Source: Pseudomonadota bacterium
GTDB taxonomy: Bacteria; Pseudomonadota; Alphaproteobacteria; Rhizobiales; Phreatobacteraceae
Direction of reading: 5' to 3'
NCBI GenBank assembly: GCA_020161695.1
Contig: JAIUOO010000003.1
Coordinates: forward strand, 232,043-296,042
DNA: 64,000 bases
This document shows, in pieces, positions 57,771 through 64,000 of this stretch. The notes beneath the pieces are model-generated. The model did no database searches and had not been told where the DNA came from. It worked only from the letters and a program-made list of their open reading frames with translations. The stretch's first letter is position 1. The number at the start of each line of letters is the position of its first letter. The translations under genes and the position numbers were made by a program.

Positions 57771-60143
57771 TCATATGCGTCCCAGTGCCCTGAGCAGGCG
57801 GGCCGGGGTCATGGGTATCTGCGCGATGGTCGCGCCGAAGGGCGTCATGGCGTCGTTGACGGCGTTGAGCGCCGCGGCCGACGCGGCGGCCGTGCCGGCC
57901 TCGCCGCAGCCCTTGGCGCCGAGAATGGTGTCGAGCGTGGGTGTCTCGACATGGTCGATCTCGATATCCGGCATCTCGCAGGCCATGGGCACGAGGTAGT
58001 CGGCGAGCGAGCCGTTGGTGAGCTGTCCGGCCGCGTCGTAGAGGCATTCCTCGAAGAAGGCCGCGCCGAGCCCCTGCACGACGCCGCCACGCACCTGCTC
58101 GTCCACCAGAAGCGGGTTGATGATGCGGCCGCAATCCTCGACCACCCAGTGCTTCAGGATCTTGACGAAACCGGTCTCGGCGTCGAGCTCCACGTGGCAG
58201 CCCTGGATGCCGTTGGTGAAGGCGAAGGGATAGCCCTGCGGCGCGAAGTGATGGGCGACGGTGAGCTGCGCTTCCGTGCCCGGCGGCAGTGTGTCCGAGC
58301 GGAAATAGGCAATGCGCGCGACATCGGCGAGCGACAGCCGCTGCTGGCCGACCGCGTCGACGATCCAGCCATCCAGCAGGTCGAGTTCGTCGGTGCGGGC
58401 CTGGAGGATCGCCGCCGCGACCTTCAGCACATTGGCCTTGAGAGCGCGCGCGGCGCGCAGCGCCGTCTCGCCGCCGATGCCCGCACCGCGACATGCCCAT
58501 GTCGCCCCGCCATGCGGCGTCACCTCGGTATCGCCCGTGATGACCCGGACCTTCTCGCGCGCGACGCCGAGCTGGTCGGCAACGATCTGGCCGATGATGG
58601 TTTCGGTCCCCTGCCCCTGCTCGGTCACCGAGATCAGACAGCGCACCTCGCCGGACGGGGTCACCTTCACCACCGCGCCGTCCTGCGCCGAAATGCGGGC
58701 GCCGCCGATGCCGTAAAAGGCCGGGCTCGGATTGGATATCTCGACGAAGCTGGCAATGCCGATGCCGCGATGAATGCCCTTCGCCCGCAGCACCGCCTGT
58801 TCGGCGCGCAGCCCGTCATAGTCCATCATGGCCTTGAGGCGGGCGAGGCATTCCTGATGCGACAGCGCCTCGAACCGGTAGCCGGTTGGCGACTCGCAAG
58901 GATAGGCATCGTCCGCGATCAGGTTGCGCTCGCGCATGACGGCGGGATCGAGGCCCGCCCTCGCCGCCGCCATGTCCACCAGCCTTTCGGTGACAGCAGC
59001 GGCGATGGGGTGGCCGACGGCGCGGTACTGGCTGGTCTGCACCTTGTTCTGGAACACCACCGACAGTTCCGCCCGGTAATTGCCGAACCGGTAGGGCGCA
59101 CCCATCAGCCGGATCACCTGATTGCCCTCGACCGCGCTGGTGCGCGGATAGGTCGAGAAGGCGCCGATGGCGGTGACGTCGTCGACATCCATGCCGATGA
59201 TGGTGCCGGCCGCGTCGATGGCCATGCGCGCGCGCACGCGATGGTCTCGCGCATGGATGTCGGAGACGAAAGATTCGATGCGGTCCGCGACGAACTTGAC
59301 AGGGCGGCCCAGCAGGATCGACAGGCCGACCACGGCCATGTCCTCGTGATAGACGTGCAGCTTCATGCCGAACGAGCCGCCGATATCGGGAGCGACGACC
59401 CGCACCTGCGCTTCCGGGATACCGAAATGCCGCGAATAGAGATCCTGAAACTGGAACGGGGTCTGCGTCGCGTGATGAACGGTGAGGCGCTCCTCGCTCG
59501 CCTCGTAATCGGCGAGGATCGCGCGCGGCTCCAGCGTCACGGCGGTGTGCCGCCCGAACAGGAACTCCTCCTCGACGACGTGCGCGGCAGTGGCGAACAG
59601 GCCGTCGATGCCCCCCGTGTCGAGCTTCGCGTGGAAGCAGATGTTGTCGCCGAGCTCCTCGGCGACGCGGTCGGCGCCCGGCTCGCGCGCGGCATCGATG
59701 TCGATGACCGGCGGCAGTTCCTCGAACTCCACCATGACGGCCTCGGCCGCGTCTTCCGCCTGCGCGCGCGTGTCGGCGACGATGGCGACCACGGCCTGCC
59801 CGGCCCAGGTCGCCTTGCCCACCGGCAGCGGCAGTTGCGGCGCCGATTTCATGCCCTTGAAATGGTCGAGCGTGCCCGTCCATGGCTGGCAGATGCGCGC
59901 GAGGTCCCCGCCGGTCGCGATCAGCCGGACACCCGGCATGGTCCGGGCCGCCTCGGCGTCGACCGAGACGATCCGCGCATGGGCGTAGGGACTGCGCAGG
60001 AAGGCCGCATGGACCATGCGCGGCAAAACGAGGTCGGTGACGTAGCGCCCCTTGCCCGCGAGCAGGCGCTTGGCGTTCGGACGCGAGACCGAGCGACCGA
60101 TATAGGAATTGGGCCGGTCGAGGGCGCCGAGAGGAGCGTTCAT
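57771..60143 (-). CDS. Molybdopterin-binding large subunit of a xanthine-dehydrogenase-family hydroxylase (CoxL-like)
   Basis: A 790-residue subunit that hydroxylates its substrate at a Mo centre. Domains are in the usual order: Ald_Xan_dh_C (about 20-130), then the MoCo-binding domain with FGMKLHVYHEDMAVVGLS, the active-site loop QYRAVGHP (Tyr373-His378), and the C-terminal TILGAKGCGEAGTAAASAALNAV with the probable catalytic Glu. The loop is neither the AYxCSFR of form I carbon monoxide dehydrogenase nor the AYRGAGR of most form II enzymes, and there is no CSF. So the product is an aldehyde/heterocycle-type hydroxylase rather than a CO dehydrogenase. It overlaps the CoxS-like gene by four bases. 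Confidence 0.92.
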   Translation of the reverse strand: MNAPLGALDRPNSYIGRSVSRPNAKRLLAGKGRYVTDLVLPRMVHAAFLRSPYAHARIVSVDAEAARTMPGVRLIATGGDLARICQPWTGTLDHFKGMKSAPQLPLPVGKATWAGQAVVAIVADTRAQAEDAAEAVMVEFEELPPVIDIDAAREPGADRVAEELGDNICFHAKLDTGGIDGLFATAAHVVEEEFLFGRHTAVTLEPRAILADYEASEERLTVHHATQTPFQFQDLYSRHFGIPEAQVRVVAPDIGGSFGMKLHVYHEDMAVVGLSILLGRPVKFVADRIESFVSDIHARDHRVRARMAIDAAGTIIGMDVDDVTAIGAFSTYPRTSAVEGNQVIRLMGAPYRFGNYRAELSVVFQNKVQTSQYRAVGHPIAAAVTERLVDMAAARAGLDPAVMRERNLIADDAYPCESPTGYRFEALSHQECLARLKAMMDYDGLRAEQAVLRAKGIHRGIGIASFVEISNPSPAFYGIGGARISAQDGAVVKVTPSGEVRCLISVTEQGQGTETIIGQIVADQLGVAREKVRVITGDTEVTPHGGATWACRGAGIGGETALRAARALKANVLKVAAAILQARTDELDLLDGWIVDAVGQQRLSLADVARIAYFRSDTLPPGTEAQLTVAHHFAPQGYPFAFTNGIQGCHVELDAETGFVKILKHWVVEDCGRIINPLLVDEQVRGGVVQGLGAAFFEECLYDAAGQLTNGSLADYLVPMACEMPDIEIDHVETPTLDTILGAKGCGEAGTAAASAAALNAVNDAMTPFGATIAQIPMTPARLLRALGRI

Positions 60144-60631
60144 GCCGCAACCTCCTCGCCGGCACGCTGTCGGGCCACCGCCTCGATGGCATCGACAATG
60201 GCCTCGTAGCCCGTGCAGCGGCAGTAATTGCCCGACAGCGCGTCGCGGATTTCCTCCCGCGTCGGAACGCCCGGCGGCGCCAGCATGCTGTGCGCGGTGA
60301 CCAGCATGCCCGGCGTGCAGAAGCCGCACTGGAGCGCGTTGCGCTCGTGGAACGCCGCCTGAATGTCGCCGATGATGCCGCGTTCGCTCAAGCCTTCGAT
60401 GGTCTCGACCGTCGAGCCCTCGGCCTGCACGGCGAAGACGAGGCAGCCATGGGTCGCCTTGCCATCGACCAGCACCAGGCAGGCGCCGCAAACGCCCATC
60501 TCGCAGCCTGTATGGGTGCCCGTGAGCTGCATGTCTCGGCGCAGGAAATCGGCCAGCGTCTCGCGCGGCTCGATCTCGCGGGTGACGTCCTCGCCATTGA
60601 TGGTGAGCGTGACGGAAGCGGTGATCGTCAT
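60140..60631 (-). CDS. coxS: [2Fe-2S] small subunit of the molybdenum hydroxylase (CoxS-like)
   Basis: A 163-residue iron-sulfur subunit. The plant-type cluster ligands are Cys43, Cys48, Cys51 and Cys63 (TGCEMGVCGAC...GC). The second cluster is Cys102, Cys105, Cys137 and Cys139 (QCGFCTPG and YCRCTG). Length and spacing are standard. It overlaps both neighbours by four bases (ATGA). Confidence 0.94.
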   Translation of the reverse strand: MTITASVTLTINGEDVTREIEPRETLADFLRRDMQLTGTHTGCEMGVCGACLVLVDGKATHGCLVFAVQAEGSTVETIEGLSERGIIGDIQAAFHERNALQCGFCTPGMLVTAHSMLAPPGVPTREEIRDALSGNYCRCTGYEAIVDAIEAVARQRAGEEVAA

Positions 60632-61500
60632 GCCGCCACCGCCGCGTTGTCGATCAGCCCGCCGAGCAGGCGGCCAAGCAGCACGCGCCCGAGATGCAGG
60701 CGCATGGCGGCGGGCGTCTGTTCGTCGTCCGGCGGATCGAGGTCGCCGGCGAGCGCCTGCTGTGCATCGGCAATCGCGCCGGCGTCGAGCAGGCGGCCGG
60801 CGAGGCACGATTCCGCCTGCCGGGCGCGAACCGGCGTCGCGGCTGCCGACAGGAAGGCGATGCGCGCCTCCGCGACGGTCGGGCCGTCCATGTCCAGCAT
60901 CACGCCGGCCCCGATCACAGCATAGTCGCCGCGCCTGCGGGCAAATTCATCGAAGGCCCAGCGATGCGACGGCCGGGCAATCGGGACGTGGAACGCCACC
61001 AGCAATTCTCCCGGCTCGAGCGCCGTCTGGTAGAGGTCGAGAAAGAAGGCCTCGGCCGGCACGCGGCGATGTCCGTCGGGACCAGCGATCTCCATTTCCG
61101 CGCCCATGGCCAGCATGACCGCCGGAAATTCCGCGGCCGGGTCGGCAAGCGCGACGCTGCCGCCGAGCGTGCCCCTGTTGCGGATCGCCGGGTGGGCGAC
61201 ATGCGGCGCGGCCATCCTGAGCAGCGGGGCATGGGCGGCGATGTGCGGGTCGGTCAGCGCCTCGGCATGCCGCGTCAGCGCCCCGATGCGCAGGCTATCG
61301 CCGTCCAGCACAATGCCACGCAGCGCGCCGATATGGGCGATGTCGATCAGCACGTCGGGCGCCTGGAGCCGCAGGGCGAGCGCCGGCGCAAGGCTATGGC
61401 CACCCGCGAGATAGCTCGCCTCACCGCCGGCCTCGGCGAAGGCGTCAAAGGCCTCCGCGATCGTTGCGGGGCGCACATAGCGGAAGGCGCGTGCTTTCAC
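60628..61500 (-). CDS. coxM: FAD-binding medium subunit of the molybdenum hydroxylase (CoxM-like)
   Basis: A 290-residue FAD subunit. FAD contacts are ASYLAGGHSLAPALALRLQAPDVLIDI and IRNRGTLGGSVALADPAAEFPAV, the two glycine-rich family motifs. The C-terminal CO_deh_flav_C region follows with DEFARRRGDYAVIGAGVML. The GTG at 61500 with GAGGAG 7 nt upstream is preferred over an upstream in-frame ATG. First gene of the run, divergent from the TetR gene, with two operator-like palindromes in front. Confidence 0.92.
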   Translation of the reverse strand: MKARAFRYVRPATIAEAFDAFAEAGGEASYLAGGHSLAPALALRLQAPDVLIDIAHIGALRGIVLDGDSLRIGALTRHAEALTDPHIAAHAPLLRMAAPHVAHPAIRNRGTLGGSVALADPAAEFPAVMLAMGAEMEIAGPDGHRRVPAEAFFLDLYQTALEPGELLVAFHVPIARPSHRWAFDEFARRRGDYAVIGAGVMLDMDGPTVAEARIAFLSAAATPVRARQAESCLAGRLLDAGAIADAQQALAGDLDPPDDEQTPAAMRLHLGRVLLGRLLGGLIDNAAVAA

Positions 61501-61536
61501 GCCCGGACTCCTCAATGACGTTTCCTGCCAGATTTG

Positions 61537-61550
61537 TAACCATCTGGTCA
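61537..61550. promoter_or_regulatory. TetR-type operator copy A (TAACCATCTGGTCA)
   Basis: A near palindrome with one mismatch of the TGACCA/TGGTCA pair, 37 bp before the CoxM-like start. It matches copy B at 61598-61611 in the TGGTCACTTT half; the two centres are 61 bp apart. Confidence 0.65.
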
Positions 61551-61597
61551 CTTTCAAATTATTCGAAGCATGCGGATGAGCTGGCGTCAACTAGAAA

Positions 61598-61611
61598 TGA
61601 CCACTTGGTCA
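61598..61611. promoter_or_regulatory. TetR-type operator copy B (TGACCACTTGGTCA)
   Basis: A perfect 14-bp palindrome with arms TGACCA and TGGTCA, 63 bp before the TetR start. With copy A it brackets the divergent promoter region, as expected for a TetR repressor that controls itself and the hydroxylase-transporter operon. Confidence 0.75.
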
Positions 61612-61673
61612 CTTTTTCGCATTGCGCTATCCCCTGTGCCGACAGAGGCAACCGGGCAGATTCGAGCCGGACG

Positions 61674-62363
61674 ATGGCGACAGGGGCAGCAGGCGACGCG
61701 AGCAAACCACGCAGGCGCAACATGCGCGCGGCGGACCGGGAGCAATTCATCCTCGAGGAAGCCGTGCGCTTCTTCGCGGAGCACGGCTTCGAGGGCCAGA
61801 CGCGCGAGCTCGCCAAGCGCATGGGCATCACGCATTCCGCGATCTACAGGCATTTCCCGAGCAAGGAATCGCTGATCGAGCGCGTCTACGAGCACATCTA
61901 TCTCAGCCGCTGGAGCCCCACCTGGGCACCGCTCATCCGCGACCGGTCATTGACGCTGGAAGCCCGCCTGACCCGCTTCTATCTCGAATATGTCGAGCGG
62001 GTTTTCGACCATGACTGGGTCCGCATCTTCGTATTTTCCGGCTTGCGCTCGTTCGACATCACCAAGCGCTATCTCGTCATCGTCCGGGACGAGATCATCC
62101 GTCCCGCCTGCGAGGAATTGCGCCGGGAACTCGGCATCGACCTGCCCGCCGGCACGGAACTCACCGAGCGCGAGCTCGAAATGGCCTGGGGTCTGCACGG
62201 GCGGATCTTCTACCTGGCCATCCGGCGTTTCGTTTATCTGACACCGACCCCCGAACGGCTCGACGACATCGTTCGCGATGCGGTGCGCATTCACCTCGCG
62301 GGCGCCAAGACCCTCGCCGGCGCCGCTGATCGCCCCTGGGATACCCTCGGCAGTCCGCCCTGA
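61674..62363 (+). CDS. TetR family transcriptional regulator
   Basis: A 229-residue repressor. The DNA-binding domain is REQFILEEAVRFFAEHGFEGQTRELAKRMGITHSAIYRHFPSKESLIERVYEHIY (about 20-74), with recognition helix THSAIYRHF. The C-terminal domain (SRWSPTWAPLIRDRSLTLEARLTRFYLEY) has no recognised ligand motif. The ATG at 61674 is chosen; an in-frame ATG 14 codons in would also leave the whole domain. It is divergent from the hydroxylase/importer operon and is very likely its regulator. The inducer is presumably the hydroxylase substrate or product. Confidence 0.9.
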   Translation: MATGAAGDASKPRRRNMRAADREQFILEEAVRFFAEHGFEGQTRELAKRMGITHSAIYRHFPSKESLIERVYEHIYLSRWSPTWAPLIRDRSLTLEARLTRFYLEYVERVFDHDWVRIFVFSGLRSFDITKRYLVIVRDEIIRPACEELRRELGIDLPAGTELTERELEMAWGLHGRIFYLAIRRFVYLTPTPERLDDIVRDAVRIHLAGAKTLAGAADRPWDTLGSPP

Positions 62364-62639
62364 CATCGGGTGACGGGCCGGCGGAACGCCGTGGACCGCC
62401 CCTGCTCCGGGGGCGCGATTATCCGAGCCCGTTTGCGCTTAATGAGAAGACAACGGGCGCCGCTGCGTGGCATCCGGACCGTTACGACAGGGAAGCCCGT
62501 CAAGAGAAACGGCGCTCTGGGCAATGCAGGCGCGGCTACGCTCGCCGTTTGGCTGGCGGACTAGCGCCAATGCCGCTTTCCGGTTCTGACGCATGCCTCG
62601 CGGCAGGCGCCGACCACCGAACTGTGCAAGGGTACCACG

Positions 62640-63215
62640 ATGACCGCGCCCCACCCTTTGCTCGCCCTTTCCATAGGGCTCGCCGCATCGCTCACCGTCC
62701 TGACCGCGGCCGAAGCTCAGGCTCCCCGCCCGCTTCCCGCACCTGCTGCGGCGGCGCAGCCCGCAGCCGCTTTGCCGGGCGGCGCGACCTCTTTGCAGGA
62801 AACGCACGGCGACTGGGTTGTGGGATGCATGGTGCAGGGATCGGCCAAGCGCTGCGGCGCGACCCAGGAACAGACCAACCAGCAGACGCGCCAGCGCGTC
62901 ATCGCCATGGAGCTTGCCCCCACGGGTGACCGGATCGAGGGCGCGCTGCTGCTGCCGTTCGGGCTGGTGCTCGATCAGGGCGTCGCGCTGCAGATCGACG
63001 ACCAGACGCAGGGCCAGACACTACGGTTCCGCACCTGCCTGCCGGGCGGTTGCCTCGTCCCGCTCAGCTTCGATGTCCGCCAGTCCGCGGCGCTGCGTGG
63101 CGGAACGGTGCTGAAGGCGCGGATCGTACCGGACGGTGGCCAGCCAACCGTCCTGACCATTTCGCTGAAGGGGCTCGGATCCGCGCTCGACCGCACGGCC
63201 GCGCTGGCGCGCTGA
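62640..63215 (+). CDS. Invasion-associated locus B (IalB) family protein
   Basis: A 191-residue exported protein with a signal peptide (about 1-23, ending AEA) and an Ala/Pro-rich linker. The IalB domain has ETHGDWVVGCMVQGSAKRCGATQEQ and later RTCLPGGCLVPLSFD, with the paired cysteines of this family. IalB-like proteins are found widely in Hyphomicrobiales; the Bartonella member promotes erythrocyte invasion, but in free-living relatives the role is unknown. AAGGG precedes the ATG. It is preceded by a 276-bp gap without a supported gene. Confidence 0.88.
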   Translation: MTAPHPLLALSIGLAASLTVLTAAEAQAPRPLPAPAAAAQPAAALPGGATSLQETHGDWVVGCMVQGSAKRCGATQEQTNQQTRQRVIAMELAPTGDRIEGALLLPFGLVLDQGVALQIDDQTQGQTLRFRTCLPGGCLVPLSFDVRQSAALRGGTVLKARIVPDGGQPTVLTISLKGLGSALDRTAALAR

Positions 63216-63232
63216 CAGCTCCTCGGCCGGTC

Positions 63233-63249
63233 CTGCGGTAGCACCGCAG
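63233..63249. terminator. Hairpin after the IalB gene
   Basis: CTGCGGT and ACCGCAG pair perfectly over 7 bp around the AGC loop, 18 bp after the IalB stop and 20 bp before the stop of the convergent amidohydrolase. There is no T-run; a bidirectional terminator is likely from its position. Confidence 0.45.
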
Positions 63250-63268
63250 CGCCGCTGAGATCATGCAT

Positions 63269-64000
63269 CTAGGTCCGATACACCATCCGGCCGCGAAACA
63301 GCGTCATGACCACCTCGGTCCGGCCGATCTCCGTCGGCGCGATCTCGAACAGATTGCGGTCGAGCACCACGATATCGGCTGACATGCCCGGCGCCAGCGT
63401 GCCCGCCAGATGGCCGATGCCCATCGCGCGGGCGGCATTGGCCGTATAGATTCGCAACACGGTATCGAGGTCGAGCGCCTGATCCGCTCCCAGGACGCCC
63501 TTCACTTCTCCCATCGGATTAGCGCGGGTGATCATGCCCTCGATGCCGATCCACGGATTGGGCTCCGGCACGACCGGCCAGTCCGAGCCCGCCGCCAGCA
63601 GTGCGCCCGCATCGTGAAGGTCCTTGTTGGGCCAGAAGCGATTGGTGCGCTCCGCACCGAGCACGTCGAGGCAGGCCAGCGAGGTCGAGGTCGGGAACCA
63701 GAAGACCGGACAGAGATCGGCGACCGCGTTCAGGGGCGCGAAGCGGGCGATATCCTCCGGCACGAGAAAGCTCGCATGGGCGATGTGATGGAGCGGCGCC
63801 GGCCCGGGACGGACGGCGCGAACCATGGCTATCGCATCCAGCGCCTGCCGGACGGCGGCATCGCCGCTGCCGTGCATTTTCGAGGCGAGCCCCAGCATCT
63901 CCGCGCGTTCGATCAGCCCGGCCAGTTCCTCGGTCGTATAGTAGAGGTCGCCATGGCCGCCGGGCAGGCCGTCCGGCGTCGGCAGATAGGGCTCGACAAA
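63269..64000 (-). CDS. YtcJ-like amidohydrolase, C-terminal part
   Basis: Runs off the right edge: 243 codons of the C-terminal half are visible, and the frame is open through position 64000, so the ATG at 63898 is internal. The fragment shows KMHGSGDAAVRQALDAIAMVR (a HGxGD metal-site block), PLHHIAHASF, and LLAAGSDWPVVPEPNPWIGIEGMITRANP (the SDWPV metal/catalytic Asp region), and ends with IGHLAGTLAPGMSADIVVLDRNLFEIAPTEI, all standard for YtcJ/amidohydrolase_3 enzymes. It is a second member of the family in this window beside the gene at 34662. Its operon partners are outside. Confidence 0.85.
   Translation of the reverse strand, partial: FVEPYLPTPDGLPGGHGDLYYTTEELAGLIERAEMLGLASKMHGSGDAAVRQALDAIAMVRAVRPGPAPLHHIAHASFLVPEDIARFAPLNAVADLCPVFWFPTSTSLACLDVLGAERTNRFWPNKDLHDAGALLAAGSDWPVVPEPNPWIGIEGMITRANPMGEVKGVLGADQALDLDTVLRIYTANAARAMGIGHLAGTLAPGMSADIVVLDRNLFEIAPTEIGRTEVVMTLFRGRMVYRT

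Noticed and set aside
57951-60209. Plus-strand open frame of 752 codons opposite the CoxL-like gene
   Set aside because: Antisense shadow; the minus-strand product carries complete Mo-hydroxylase domains.
57771-61500. Aerobic carbon monoxide dehydrogenase (form I)
   Set aside because: The large subunit lacks the CSFR loop that defines form I enzymes; only the general hydroxylase family is supported.
62370-62564. Plus-strand frame of 64 codons upstream of the IalB gene
   Set aside because: Arg-rich low-complexity product, no ribosome site, and no recognisable features.

Overview
The window is GC-rich (mostly G/C third codon positions), with dense, often 4-bp-overlapping genes, many ABC importers, Mo-hydroxylase and sulfite-dehydrogenase genes and an IalB-type protein. 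This points to a free-living alphaproteobacterium, most likely Hyphomicrobiales (Rhizobiales). That is an inference from gene style and content; no rRNA or other phylogenetic marker is present. There is no phage, IS or CRISPR signal.

Left part (1-13.8 kb). A minus-strand catabolic run comes first: cytosine-deaminase-like amidohydrolase, FAD oxidase, NAD(P)H quinone-reductase-like protein, and a MarR regulator cut by the edge. Then come tRNA-Gly(GCC), a small unknown protein and a three-gene Gtr-type glycosylation cassette. A GNAT acetyltransferase follows, then a membrane histidine kinase with a single-domain response regulator. A MarR regulator is divergent from envelope genes (small secreted protein, outer-membrane barrel, small secreted protein). 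A 15-bp repeat, GCTCACTGAGCTATT, recurs in this block.

Molybdenum and sulfite block (13.8-21 kb). A ModE-like Mo-box precedes mop, a TrmO-like gene and a complete FecBCD-type ABC importer, suggesting a molybdate/tungstate uptake locus. After tRNA-Thr(CGT) come an ECF sigma/anti-sigma pair and, behind an ECF-type promoter, a sulfite dehydrogenase (Mo subunit plus c-type cytochrome). A TetR-EmrAB efflux unit with a clear palindromic operator follows.

Sulfonate and amide catabolism (25.4-46.9 kb). A MocR regulator, an FAD amine oxidoreductase, xsc, a YeiH-family exporter and pta form a taurine/sulfoacetaldehyde pathway ending in acetyl-CoA and sulfite. Next are a peptide/opine-type ABC importer split around an amidohydrolase-CobW GTPase pair, a previously unlisted 55-residue gene at the head of its permease operon, and an amidohydrolase-amidase-acyl-CoA ligase operon divergent from a LysR gene. 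A 12-bp motif upstream of the MocR gene recurs exactly between the split importer and the amidohydrolase. One reading of the block is degradation of amide-linked sulfonates such as N-acyltaurines.

Right part (47-64 kb). A polyamine/iron-type (PotABCD-like) importer is followed by an M81 (MlrC-like) metallopeptidase. A nine-gene run then encodes a CoxMSL-type molybdenum hydroxylase, a branched-chain-type ABC importer and CoxG, with a divergent TetR gene and paired operators. The large subunit lacks the carbon-monoxide-dehydrogenase active-site signature, so its substrate is probably an imported organic compound. An IalB-family protein and a second YtcJ-like amidohydrolase cut by the edge close the window.
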